From contig NZ_CP081848.1 in NCBI RefSeq assembly GCF_018982885.2, forward strand, positions 868,001-932,000: a stretch of DNA of 64,000 nt, given 5' to 3'. Position 1 is the stretch's first letter. The number at the start of each line of letters is the position of its first letter. Shown piece after piece: positions 17,747 through 26,681 of this stretch. The DNA is from Polymorphobacter megasporae (GTDB taxonomy: Bacteria; Pseudomonadota; Alphaproteobacteria; Sphingomonadales; Sphingomonadaceae). A program made the translations under genes and the position numbers. The notes under the pieces are model-generated. The model had not been told where the DNA came from, ran no database searches, and saw nothing but the letters and a program-made list of their open reading frames with translations.

Positions 17747-18790
17747 ATGATCTCCAGCGCCGCGACCTCACCGATCCTCGCCGTCCTCGGTGGCGAACAC
17801 CTCGACCCGCCGCCGATGTGGCTGATGCGCCAGGCGGGGCGGTATCTGCCCGAATATCGCGCACTACGGGCCGAGAAAGGCGGCTTCCTCGCACTCGTGT
17901 ATGACAGCGTTGCCGCGTGCGAAATTACGTTGCAGCCGATACGCCGGTTCGGCCTCGACGCGGCAATCCTATTTTCGGACATTCTGATTGTTCCGCACGC
18001 GATGGGGCAGGATCTGACCTTCGGGGTCGGCGAGGGACCGCGGCTCATGCCCGCACTGCTCGATGGCGTTTTCGACAGCCTGATCCCGGCGCCCGAGCGC
18101 TTCGCCCCGATCTACTACACTGTACGCAGGGTCAAAGCGGCGCTGTCGCCCGAAACCGCGCTGATCGGCTTCGCCGGCAGCCCATGGACCGTCGCGACGT
18201 ATATGGTCGCCGGGCAGGGCAGCAAGGACCACGAGATTGCGCGGCGGCTGGCGTATCGCGATCCGTCGGCATTCGGGGCGTTGATCGACCGGATCGTCGC
18301 GGTCACCGTCGATTATCTGTCGGGCCAGATCGAAGCGGGGGCGCAGACCGTCCAGCTGTTCGATAGCTGGTCGGGGAGCCTTGCGCCATCGGAATTCGAG
18401 CGCTGGGTGATCGCGCCGACCGCTGCGATCGTCGGCCGCCTGATGGTCCGCCACCCCGATATCCCAATCATCGGCTTTCCCAAGGGCGCCGGCGCGAAGC
18501 TCGCGGCCTATGCCGCCGAGACCGGGGTCGACGCGGTCGGCCTCGACGAGACGGTCGACCCGGCATGGGCCGATGCGATGCTGCCGCCGGGGATGCCGGT
18601 CCAGGGGAATATCGATCCGCTCGCACTGATCACCGGCGGCGAGACCCTCAGGGCCAGTGTCGCGCGGATCCGCGCCGCCTTCGACGAGCGGCCGCATATC
18701 TTGAACCTTGGCCACGGCATCTTGCAGGACACGCCGATCGCGCATGTCGAGGCGTTGCTCGATATGGTTCGCAACGGGGAGCGCAGCTGA
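17747..18790 (+). CDS. hemE: Uroporphyrinogen decarboxylase
   Basis: A 347-residue enzyme that converts uroporphyrinogen III to coproporphyrinogen III. It carries the signature MWLMRQAGRYLPEYRALR near the N-terminus and FAGSPWTVATYM further on. The ATG at 17747 places the start one short helix ahead of the conserved ILAVLGGE segment; an earlier ATG at 17675 would add an unconserved tail. Its stop overlaps the hemJ start. Confidence 0.94.
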   Translation: MISSAATSPILAVLGGEHLDPPPMWLMRQAGRYLPEYRALRAEKGGFLALVYDSVAACEITLQPIRRFGLDAAILFSDILIVPHAMGQDLTFGVGEGPRLMPALLDGVFDSLIPAPERFAPIYYTVRRVKAALSPETALIGFAGSPWTVATYMVAGQGSKDHEIARRLAYRDPSAFGALIDRIVAVTVDYLSGQIEAGAQTVQLFDSWSGSLAPSEFERWVIAPTAAIVGRLMVRHPDIPIIGFPKGAGAKLAAYAAETGVDAVGLDETVDPAWADAMLPPGMPVQGNIDPLALITGGETLRASVARIRAAFDERPHILNLGHGILQDTPIAHVEALLDMVRNGERS

Positions 18791-19230
18791 TGGACGTCGG
18801 TTCGACCGCCTATCTGTGGGTCAAGGCGCTCCACGTCATCGCGGTGATCTTCTGGATGGCGGGGCTGTTCATGTTGCCGCGCTTCCTCATCTATCACATG
18901 GAATCGGCGGTCGGTTCGCCCGAGGATGCGGCGTGGATCGACCGCGAACGGCGGCTCAAGCGGATCATCCTGACGCCGGGGCTGATTGCGGTGTGGATAC
19001 TCGGGATCACGCTGGCGGTCAGTTATGGGCTCGCCGGGCAAGGCTGGCTCCACACCAAGATATTTCTCGTCGTCCTGCTTTCGGGCTATCACGGCTGGGC
19101 GTCGGCGACCGCGTCGAAGTTCGCGCGAGGCGTTCGGCCATATCGTAACAAGACACTGCGCCTGTTGAACGAAGTACCGGCACTGGCGACGATCGCGATC
19201 GTTATCCTCGTCGTCGTCAAACCTTTTTAA
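18790..19230 (+). CDS. hemJ: Protoporphyrinogen oxidase HemJ
   Basis: A 146-residue membrane protein with four transmembrane helices, of the HemJ family that oxidises protoporphyrinogen IX in many proteobacteria. The conserved His is in LHVIAVIFWMAGLFMLPR. Conserved arginine-rich loop residues appear in RERRLKRIILTPG. It starts in the hemE stop (TGATG), so the two heme genes are coupled. Confidence 0.92.
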   Translation: MDVGSTAYLWVKALHVIAVIFWMAGLFMLPRFLIYHMESAVGSPEDAAWIDRERRLKRIILTPGLIAVWILGITLAVSYGLAGQGWLHTKIFLVVLLSGYHGWASATASKFARGVRPYRNKTLRLLNEVPALATIAIVILVVVKPF

Positions 19231-19245
19231 TCAAGGAGAGCGAAG

Positions 19246-19350
19246 ATGGCCGAGCAGAAATCGAACAAGGAAGCGCGCAAGCCGAAGGCGAAGAAGGTCA
19301 AGACGATCGCCGCCAACCCGTCGACCAAGGGCATCGCGCCGAAGTCCTGA
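19246..19350 (+). CDS. Tiny lysine-rich protein of unknown function
   Basis: A 34-residue, highly basic protein (MAEQKSNKEARKPKAKKVK then TIAANPSTKGIAPKS). The start is supported by AAGGAG seven bases before the ATG at 19246, only 15 bp after hemJ. Lysine-rich proteins of similar size and ending are, as I recall, common in alphaproteobacteria, but no function is known to me. It may bind nucleic acid; that is inference from charge. Confidence 0.75.
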   Translation: MAEQKSNKEARKPKAKKVKTIAANPSTKGIAPKS

Positions 19351-19493
19351 AGTTTCGCGCCCGCCGGATCGCTTGACCGGCGGGTGCATCCCTCCTACGT
19401 TTGATACAGCGCCGCCATCCTGGCGGAGCGCTCCCCCGCAGCCATCGCCTTTCCCCATCGCGACAGTGCCCGGACGACACGCAAAGATATCTG

Positions 19494-20750
19494 ATGCATC
19501 TCCATGATCTGAAACGCAAAACTCCCGCCGAACTGGTCGTCATGGCCGAGGCGCTCGGGGTCGAGAATGCGTCGACACTACGCAAGCAGGACATCCTTTT
19601 CGCCATCCTCAAGACCGAGGCCGACAACGGCACGACGATCATGGGGACCGGCACGATCGAAGTGATGAATGACGGCTTCGGCTTCCTTCGCTCGCCTGAA
19701 TCGAACTATCTCGCTGGCCCCGACGACATCTATGTCTCGCCCAACCAGGTGCGGAAGTTTGGCGTCCGTACCGGTGATACGATCGAAGGCGAGATCCGCG
19801 CGCCGAAGGACGGCGAGCGTTATTTCGCGCTGACGAAGTTGATCGCGATCAACTTCGACGACCCCGATGTCGTCCGCCACCGTACCAATTTCGACAATCT
19901 GACCCCGCTTTATCCCGACGAGAAGCTGCGCCTCGATACGCTTGATCCGACGATCAAGGACAAGTCGGCGCGGGTGATCGACATCGTCGTCCCTCTCGGC
20001 AAGGGCCAACGCTGCCTGATCGTCGCGCCGCCACGGGTCGGTAAGACGATCATGATGCAGAACATCGCGCGATCGATCTCGGCGAACCACCCCGAGGTCT
20101 ACCTCATCGTGCTGCTGATCGACGAGCGCCCCGAGGAAGTCACCGACATGCAGCGTACGGTCAAGGGAGAGGTCATCTCCTCGACCTTCGACGAACCCGC
20201 CACGCGCCACGTCCAGGTCGCCGAGATGGTCATCGAAAAGGCCAAGCGCCTCGTCGAGCACAAACGCGACGTCGTCATCCTGCTCGACAACATCACTCGC
20301 CTCGGCCGCGCCTACAACACCGTCGTTCCGTCGAGCGGCAAGGTGCTGACCGGCGGCGTTGATGCCAACGCGCTCCAGCGCCCGAAGCGCTTCTTCGGCG
20401 CGGCGCGTAACATCGAGGAAGGCGGCTCGCTGACGATCATCTCGACCGCGCTGATCGACACCGGCAGTCGGATGGATGAAGTCATCTTCGAGGAGTTCAA
20501 GGGCACCGGCAACGCCGAAATCGTTCTCGACCGCAAGATCGCCGACAAGCGCGTCTTCCCGGCGATCGACATCGGCAAGTCGGGAACGCGTAAGGAAGAA
20601 CTGCTCGTCGACAAGAACACTTTGTCGAAGATGTGGGTCCTGCGTCGTATTCTCATGCAGATGGGTACGATCGACGCGATGGAATTCTTGCTCGACAAGA
20701 TGAAGGACTCGAAGAGTAACGAAGATTTCTTCGACGCAATGAACCATTAG
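19494..20750 (+). CDS. rho: Transcription termination factor Rho
   Basis: A 418-residue hexameric RNA helicase. The N-terminal helical domain starts [15 protein letters not shown], followed by the RNA-binding cold-shock-like domain with DGFGFLR. The ATPase has Walker [14 protein letters not shown] and Walker [12 protein letters not shown]. The start at 19494 is the family start; a 143-bp leader separates it from the tiny upstream gene and could house the leader control seen for rho elsewhere. Confidence 0.96.
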   Translation: MHLHDLKRKTPAELVVMAEALGVENASTLRKQDILFAILKTEADNGTTIMGTGTIEVMNDGFGFLRSPESNYLAGPDDIYVSPNQVRKFGVRTGDTIEGEIRAPKDGERYFALTKLIAINFDDPDVVRHRTNFDNLTPLYPDEKLRLDTLDPTIKDKSARVIDIVVPLGKGQRCLIVAPPRVGKTIMMQNIARSISANHPEVYLIVLLIDERPEEVTDMQRTVKGEVISSTFDEPATRHVQVAEMVIEKAKRLVEHKRDVVILLDNITRLGRAYNTVVPSSGKVLTGGVDANALQRPKRFFGAARNIEEGGSLTIISTALIDTGSRMDEVIFEEFKGTGNAEIVLDRKIADKRVFPAIDIGKSGTRKEELLVDKNTLSKMWVLRRILMQMGTIDAMEFLLDKMKDSKSNEDFFDAMNH

Positions 20751-20796
20751 TCGGCGATGCGGCGGCCCAACGCCGCCGCATCCGTTTCGACTCGGG

Positions 20797-21778
20797 TTAC
20801 GGGATCAGGATCGTCGATCCCATCGTCGAGCGTCCCTCCATCGCGCGATGTGCTTCAGCGGCGTCTGCCAGCGGAAACTTCGCGCCGATATCGACGACGA
20901 TTGTCCCATCGGCGATCATATCGAGCACGCGACCGGCGCCGCTCAAGATTTCATCGCGGGTCAGATAATAATCCATCATCGTCGGCCGGGTCACGAACAG
21001 CGATCCGCTGCGCGCGAGGATGCCGATGTTGACCCCCTCGACCGGGCCGCTGGCATTGCCGTACGACACGAGCAGCCCGCGCTTTGCGAGCGAGGCGAGC
21101 GAGCCGGACCAGGTGTCGCGTCCGACCCCGTCGAAGACGACGTCGACGCCCTTGCCGTCGGTCAACTCGCGAACCGCACTTGGGACATCGTCGTCGCGAT
21201 ACAGGATGACATCGTCGGCTCCGGCTTCGCGCGCGATCGCGGCCTTTTCTGCGGTACCCGCGGTGCCGATCACCCGCGCGCCGACATGGCGCAGCCACTG
21301 CACGAGGAGCTGCCCGACACCGCCGGCGGCGGCGTGGACGAGGACGGTCTGGCCCGCCTCGACCTTGGCACAGCGCTCGACGAGCATCTCGGTCGTGCAC
21401 CCCTTGAGCAACGCAGCCGCGGCGATTTCGTCGGTCACCAGCCCGGGCAGCGCGATGACGCGGCTGGCGGGCATCAATCGTTCGGTTGCGTAGGCACCGA
21501 CCGGGCCCCAGCAGTAGCCAACGCGGTCACCGACGGCGAAGTCGAGCACCTCGGGACCGATCGCCTCGACGACGCCCGCCGCTTCAAGGCCGATGCCGCT
21601 CGGCATATGGAGCGGAATAGAGTCCGGTCCGGTGATAGGTGTCGATGAAGTTGACGCCGATCGCGGTTTGGCGAATCCTGATCTCACCGGCTCCGGGATC
21701 GCCGACCTCGACGGTTTCGAGGCGGAGCACGTCGGGGCCGCCGGTGGCGTCGAAACGAATGGCTTTGGCGTCGGTCAT
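20797..21778 (-). pseudogene. NADPH:quinone oxidoreductase, frameshifted
   Basis: Together two frames encode one medium-chain quinone reductase. The N-terminal part runs MTDAKAIRFDATGGPDVL to YHRTGLYS, from the ATG at 21778. It continues in another frame as LHMPSGIGLEAAGVVEAIG, then VHAAAGGVGQLLVQW (cofactor loop), to the stop at 20797. The shift lies near 21610-21620; removing one base there would join GLYS directly to LHMPSG as in relatives. It is a single lesion in an otherwise well-kept gene. Confidence 0.8.
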
Positions 21779-21858
21779 CGCGTGGGTCCTCGGTCGCTTG
21801 GCGGTTCTCGTGACCAACGCTAGACTTTGGCGTTCGCCGCAGCAAAAGGCCGGGTTGC

Positions 21859-22095
21859 ATGAAGATTACGTTCGATATCGACTGTTCGCCGCAGGAGGCG
21901 CGCGCGTTTCTCGGACTGCCCGACCTCGAGCCGCTCCACGCACTGTATCTCGACAAAATGAAGAGCTTCGTCACCGAGGGTGTCGGTCCGGCGGATTTCG
22001 AAAGAATGGCCCGGGCGTGGATGCCGGGGATGAGCGAGGGGCTCGAGACGTGGCGCAACGCGCTGTTCAACGCGGGACGGCCGAAGAGCGACTGA
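21859..22095 (+). CDS. DUF6489 family protein
   Basis: A 78-residue protein beginning MKITFDIDCSPQEARAFLGL, which resembles the DUF6489 family of alphaproteobacteria. The function is unknown. It lies 7 bp ahead of mnmE, probably in the same transcript. Confidence 0.8.
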   Translation: MKITFDIDCSPQEARAFLGLPDLEPLHALYLDKMKSFVTEGVGPADFERMARAWMPGMSEGLETWRNALFNAGRPKSD

Positions 22096-22102
22096 GCCGC
22101 GC

Positions 22103-23389
22103 ATGACGACGATTTTCGCGCTGTCGAGCGGACGGCCGCCGGCCGGCATTGCGATCATCCGAATATCAGGCGCGGCTTCGCATGACGCGCTCGCAGTCCT
22201 AACGCAGCGGGAGGTGCCCGAAGTTCGGCAACTGGTGCGAAGGCGACTGATCGATCCCGCGGACGGGTTGGTTTTAGACGACGCAATGGTTGTCGCCTTT
22301 GCCGCGCCGTCGAGTGCCACCGGTGACGATCTTGTCGAGCTACACCTCCATGGAGGCGTTGCCGTTGTCGCGGCGGTGCTCGGCGTTTTGTCTCGGCTGC
22401 CGGGGCTGATGCTGGCCAAGCCGGGAGAATTCACCCGGCGCGCGTTCGATAACGGCAAGCTCGACCTGTCCCAAGTCGAAGGTCTGGCGGACCTGATCGC
22501 GGCGGAAACCGAGCTGCAGCGGCAACAGGCTTTGGGGCACGTCGAAGGCTACCTGCGCGACCGCGTCGACGGGTGGCGAGCGGCCCTCATTGAAACTCGC
22601 GCCGACCTTGAAGCGAGCCTCGACTTTGCCGACGAGGATGACGTGCCTGTCGGCTTAACGATCGCGGCGCGAGACCGGCTGACATTGTTATCCGCCGAGC
22701 TCGAAGCCGCAGCGATCGACGCAACCCGAGGGGAACGTATCCGGGACGGCTTAACGGTCGCCGTCACGGGCCCCGTCAATTCCGGAAAATCTAGCCTTGT
22801 CAACGCGCTCGCCAAGCGAGACGTCGCCATCGTCAGCGAGCACGCAGGAACGACACGTGACATCTTGGAGGTCCGTCTCGATCTCGGCGGCGCCGCCGTG
22901 ACCTTGCTCGACACGGCCGGACTGCGGTTGACGACCGACCCCGTCGAGGCTGAAGGGGTCAAGCGAGCGATAGCGCGCGCCGCATCGGCGGATCTCGTCA
23001 TCGTGATGGGCGGCGGTGCGGCCCGGTCTGAGGATCTACAAATCGTTGGCAAATGCGATTTATCTGGCCGAAGCGCAGGGTGGGATGATGGCCAGCTCCA
23101 TCTTTCAACGAAGACGGGTGAAGGGATAGGTACCCTCGTTGCCTGGATGACGATTTGGGCCAACAAGGCGGTCATGCGTGCAGAACCTGCCTTAGTGACA
23201 CGCGAGCGGCACCGTTTGGCGATAGTCGGAGCGCGGGTCGACATCGGCAACGCGATCATGGCAAGCGACTCCGTAATCGCTGCGGAATATTTGCGCGGAG
23301 CCAGCGTTGAACTTGACTCGATAGTGGGTGCCGTGACGAATGAACATATGCTCGACGCGATTTTCACGCGATTTTGCTTGGGAAAATGA
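22103..23389 (+). CDS. mnmE: tRNA modification GTPase MnmE
   Basis: A 428-residue GTPase that, with MnmG, forms cmnm5U34 in tRNAs. The N-terminal folate-binding domain starts IFALSSGRPPAGIAIIRISG. The G domain has GPVNSGKSSLVN and DTAGLR; the usual NKxD is degenerate (GKCDL), as in some relatives. The C-terminus ends RFCLGK with the conserved Cys. A parS palindrome follows the stop by three bases. Base composition here is less GC-rich than in the flanking genes. Confidence 0.95.
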   Translation: MTTIFALSSGRPPAGIAIIRISGAASHDALAVLTQREVPEVRQLVRRRLIDPADGLVLDDAMVVAFAAPSSATGDDLVELHLHGGVAVVAAVLGVLSRLPGLMLAKPGEFTRRAFDNGKLDLSQVEGLADLIAAETELQRQQALGHVEGYLRDRVDGWRAALIETRADLEASLDFADEDDVPVGLTIAARDRLTLLSAELEAAAIDATRGERIRDGLTVAVTGPVNSGKSSLVNALAKRDVAIVSEHAGTTRDILEVRLDLGGAAVTLLDTAGLRLTTDPVEAEGVKRAIARAASADLVIVMGGGAARSEDLQIVGKCDLSGRSAGWDDGQLHLSTKTGEGIGTLVAWMTIWANKAVMRAEPALVTRERHRLAIVGARVDIGNAIMASDSVIAAEYLRGASVELDSIVGAVTNEHMLDAIFTRFCLGK

Positions 23390-23392
23390 TCG

Positions 23393-23408
23393 TGTTCCAC
23401 GTGGAACA
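23393..23408. promoter_or_regulatory. parS centromere site 1
   Basis: A perfect 16-bp palindrome TGTTCCACGTGGAACA in the gap between mnmE and mnmG. It matches the ParB-binding parS consensus (TGTTYCACGTGRAACA). ParB should load here and spread; parAB is 2.5 kb downstream. Confidence 0.93.
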
Positions 23409-23443
23409 TTTTGACCTTCGTGAGCGACGGCCCTAATTACCCG

Positions 23444-25294
23444 ATGCGACATTTTGATGTTTTGGTTGTCGGTGGTGGGCACGCCGGGTGTGAAGCTGCC
23501 GCCGCGGCGGCCCGCATGGGTGCGCGGACGGCGCTAGTGACTTTCAACACTGCCGATATCGGGATCTTATCGTGCAACCCCGCTATTGGCGGACTTGGCA
23601 AAGGTCATCTGGTCCGCGAAATAGATGCGCTCGACGGGCTGATCGGCCGGGTCGGTGACGCGGCAGCGATCCAGTATCGACTGCTCAACCGGAGCAGGGG
23701 CGCGGCGGTTCAAGGACCTCGGGCGCAAGTCGATCGAAAGCTTTATGCGGCCGAGATGCGCGCGGCGATCAGCGCGCAACCGGGATTGGATGTCGTCGAG
23801 GCCAAGGTTGAATCGCTAATGATAGGCGATCACGGCGAGATCACTGGCGTCAACACATCGATCGAACCGATATTCGCGAGCTCGACTGTTCTTACGACGG
23901 GGACGTTCCTCGGCGCGACCCTGCATTGCGGGATCACTGCGACCGCCGGCGGGCGTTCAGGAGGCAGAGCCTCAAGCGCGCTCGCGGTCGCACTTCTCGA
24001 CCTTGGCTTGCCGATGACCCGCTTCAAGACCGGTACTCCGCCGAGACTCGACGGACGCACGATCGACTGGGCGCGGCTCGAGAAACAATATGGCGATGCG
24101 GTGCCTGTTCATCTGTCCGACACACCACTCGTCCGAGCCGATAAGAGATCGCTTCCGTGTGGGATGACAAGAACGAATGCGATCGTTCACGACATCATCC
24201 GGCGTAATATTGCGCTAGCGCCGATGTATGCGGGACGCATCGATGGTATCGGACCGCGCTATTGCCCGTCGATCGAAGACAAGGTGATGCGCTTCGGCGA
24301 CCGCGACGGCCATCAAATCTATCTGGAGCCCGAAGGTTTCGACGACACCAGCATCTACCCGAACGGCATATCGACGTCGCTTCCGGCGGATATTCAAGCC
24401 GAATTTATCCATGCGATCGTGGGACTCGAGCGCGCGCAGATAACGCGCGTTGGATATGCGGTCGAATACGGCGTAGTCGACCCCCGCATTCTAACGCCGG
24501 CACTAGCGGTTCGCGATCGACGAGGGCTTTTCCTCGCCGGACAAATCAACGGCACGACCGGATATGAGGAGGCGGCCGGCCAAGGGATCGTCGCCGGAAT
24601 CAACGCGGCGCGCGCGGCCGGCGGGTTATCCCCCGTCCTGTTCGACCGCGCATCCTCGTATCTTGGCGTGATGATCGACGACCTCGTGACGCAGGGGGTT
24701 AGTGAACCGTATCGGATGTTCACATCGCGTGCCGAATATCGCCTCAGCTTGAGGATTGATAATGCCGCTGAGCGCCTCACACCTCTAGGCATGTCGATTG
24801 GAGTGCTCGGAGCGGAACGACGCGAGCGATTTGCGAAACATCACGACCAACTCAACGCGGCTCGTAAATCTGTCGCTGAGCTGACGGCGACTCCAAGCAA
24901 GATTGGTGCGGCTGGTATCCCGGTAAATCAGGACGGGAAATCGAGAACGGCAGCTATATGGTTGTCTCACCCGGGCATCGACTGGGCGGCGGCTTGCCGA
25001 ATTTGGCCGGAGCTCGGCATGGTGTCCGATACGATCGCTGCGACTGTCGCGACCGACATGCTATATTCGGTCTACCTTGAACGCCAAGGCAACGACATCG
25101 CGCGCTTTCGGAAGGACGAGTCGATGATGCTTCCGGAGGACATCGATTTTGTTGCTGTCGTCGGGCTCTCGACCGAGATGGTTGACCGACTATCGGCGGC
25201 GCGTCCTGTGTCAATCGGAGCAGCAAAGCGCGTTCCTGGGATCACGGCCGGAGCGCTGACCGCGCTTCTGTCTCACTCGCGACGTGCAGCGTGA
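23444..25294 (+). CDS. mnmG: tRNA uridine 5-carboxymethylaminomethyl modification enzyme MnmG
   Basis: A 616-residue FAD enzyme and partner of MnmE. The FAD motif is FDVLVVGGGHAGCEAA. The family motifs ILSCNPAIGGLGKGHLVREI and INGTTGYEEAAGQGIVAG are intact. The ATG at 23444 fits the usual start; TTG at 23411 or GTG at 23420 would add 11 or 8 residues. None has a clear Shine-Dalgarno. Its stop overlaps the rsmG start (GTGA). Confidence 0.95.
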   Translation: MRHFDVLVVGGGHAGCEAAAAAARMGARTALVTFNTADIGILSCNPAIGGLGKGHLVREIDALDGLIGRVGDAAAIQYRLLNRSRGAAVQGPRAQVDRKLYAAEMRAAISAQPGLDVVEAKVESLMIGDHGEITGVNTSIEPIFASSTVLTTGTFLGATLHCGITATAGGRSGGRASSALAVALLDLGLPMTRFKTGTPPRLDGRTIDWARLEKQYGDAVPVHLSDTPLVRADKRSLPCGMTRTNAIVHDIIRRNIALAPMYAGRIDGIGPRYCPSIEDKVMRFGDRDGHQIYLEPEGFDDTSIYPNGISTSLPADIQAEFIHAIVGLERAQITRVGYAVEYGVVDPRILTPALAVRDRRGLFLAGQINGTTGYEEAAGQGIVAGINAARAAGGLSPVLFDRASSYLGVMIDDLVTQGVSEPYRMFTSRAEYRLSLRIDNAAERLTPLGMSIGVLGAERRERFAKHHDQLNAARKSVAELTATPSKIGAAGIPVNQDGKSRTAAIWLSHPGIDWAAACRIWPELGMVSDTIAATVATDMLYSVYLERQGNDIARFRKDESMMLPEDIDFVAVVGLSTEMVDRLSAARPVSIGAAKRVPGITAGALTALLSHSRRAA

Positions 25295-25905
25295 ATGGGC
25301 GCGACGCGTTTCGGTCAGACTATGATGTTCCACGTGGAACAATGGAAAAGTTGGACACCTATGCGGCATTATTGATCGAATGGCAGGAGCGGATGAACCT
25401 GGTCGCGCGCTCGACGCTCGACATCGTCTGGGAGCGCCATTTCGCCGATTCCGCCCAGCTGTCTGATCTGGTGACGGAGTCTGACGCAACTTGGTTGGAT
25501 TTAGGTAGCGGCGCCGGCTTCCCGGCACTTGTCTTGGCATTGTTCCAATCGGGCAAGTTTCATCTCGTTGAAGCGACTGCCAAGAAATGCCGCTTTCTTT
25601 CCGAGGTTGTCGAGCGTCTTGATCTGTCCAATCGAGTAACAATCCACAATTGTCGGATTGAAGCGCTTCCAAAAATTCGTGCCAGTATAATAACGGCACG
25701 AGCTTGCGCATCTCTGTCACAATTATTCGATTGGGGGATGCCACATGCGCGCGATGCGCGATGGCTGTTGCTTAAGGGCAAGACAGCTGCGGACGAGGTC
25801 GAGGCAGCACGCGCGATGTTCACGTTCGATTGCGGATTGATCGCTAGCCGGACCGACCCCCAAGCGCGTATCGTCGACGCGCAACGGGTTCGGAGGCGGC
25901 AATGA
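25291..25905 (+). CDS. rsmG: 16S rRNA (guanine-N7)-methyltransferase RsmG
   Basis: A 204-residue SAM-dependent enzyme that methylates G527 of 16S rRNA. The SAM motif is WLDLGSGAGFPALVLA. The GTG at 25291 overlaps the mnmG stop. Its N-terminal VPRGT is encoded by a parS palindrome, corresponding to the VSRET of many relatives. A later ATG at 25342 would exclude that segment. The stop overlaps the parA start (ATGA). Confidence 0.94.
   Translation: MNGRDAFRSDYDVPRGTMEKLDTYAALLIEWQERMNLVARSTLDIVWERHFADSAQLSDLVTESDATWLDLGSGAGFPALVLALFQSGKFHLVEATAKKCRFLSEVVERLDLSNRVTIHNCRIEALPKIRASIITARACASLSQLFDWGMPHARDARWLLLKGKTAADEVEAARAMFTFDCGLIASRTDPQARIVDAQRVRRRQ
25326..25341. promoter_or_regulatory. parS centromere site 2, inside rsmG
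   Basis: A second perfect copy of TGTTCCACGTGGAACA, identical to the 23393 site and 1.9 kb from it. It lies within the rsmG reading frame, where it encodes Val-Pro-Arg-Gly-Thr. Confidence 0.93.
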
Positions 25906-26681
25906 GAATCGCGGTCGCGAACCAGAAGGGTGGGGTCGGCAAGACGACGACCGCAATTAATCTCGCGACGGCGCTGGCAGCTGCGGGGAAGACGGTGTTG
26001 CTGCTCGACATGGATGCGCAGGGCAACGCGTCGACCGGACTCGGTATCGATCGACGCGCGCGCGATTGCTCGATCTACGACGTGATCCTTGGCGAGGCGT
26101 CGATTGCAGAGGCGACGATGCCGACGGCGGTTCCGGGCCTCTCGATCGTGCCATCAACGTCGTCACTCGCGGGGGCAGAGGTCGAGCTTGTCGGACTTGA
26201 TCGCCGTAACCGGCGCCTCGCCGACGCGGTCGACGCGGCACCGGCGTATGATTTTATTTTGACCGATTGTCCGCCGTCGCTCGGGCTTCTGACGCTCAAT
26301 GCCTTGACCGCCGCCGAGACGGTGCTCGTCCCGCTGCAGTGCGAGTTTTTCGCGCTCGAGGGGTTGAGTCAATTGCTCGATACGATCGAACGGGTGCGCT
26401 CGGGACTGAACCCAGCACTGCGTTTGCTCGGCATTGTCTTGACGATGGCCGATCGACGTAACCGTCTCTCTGAGCAGGTCGTCGCCGACGTTCGCGCGGT
26501 GATGGGTGTGCAAGTCTTTGAAACAACTATCCCGCGCAATGTTCGTCTGTCAGAGGCGCCGAGTCACGGGATGCCGGCGTTGGTCTATGACCTGCGCTGC
26601 GCGGGATCGCTCGCGTATATCGCGCTCGCGCGCGAGGTGTTGGCCCGGACAAGGGTCAAAGGAGAACTCGTCGATGCTTGA
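25902..26681 (+). CDS. parA: Chromosome partitioning ATPase ParA
   Basis: A 259-residue ParA/Soj ATPase that moves ParB-parS complexes. The deviant Walker A is NQKGGVGKTTTAINLATAL at the very N-terminus, with no DNA-binding extension (type Ib-like chromosomal form). DMDAQGNASTGLG and DCPPSLGLLTLNAL follow. It overlaps rsmG by 4 bp and parB by 8 bp. Confidence 0.96.
   Translation: MRIAVANQKGGVGKTTTAINLATALAAAGKTVLLLDMDAQGNASTGLGIDRRARDCSIYDVILGEASIAEATMPTAVPGLSIVPSTSSLAGAEVELVGLDRRNRRLADAVDAAPAYDFILTDCPPSLGLLTLNALTAAETVLVPLQCEFFALEGLSQLLDTIERVRSGLNPALRLLGIVLTMADRRNRLSEQVVADVRAVMGVQVFETTIPRNVRLSEAPSHGMPALVYDLRCAGSLAYIALAREVLARTRVKGELVDA

Noticed and set aside
22103..23389. mnmE as a pseudogene because its NKxD motif is altered
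   Set aside because: Frame, other motifs and the C-terminal Cys are intact; related alphaproteobacterial MnmE proteins vary there.
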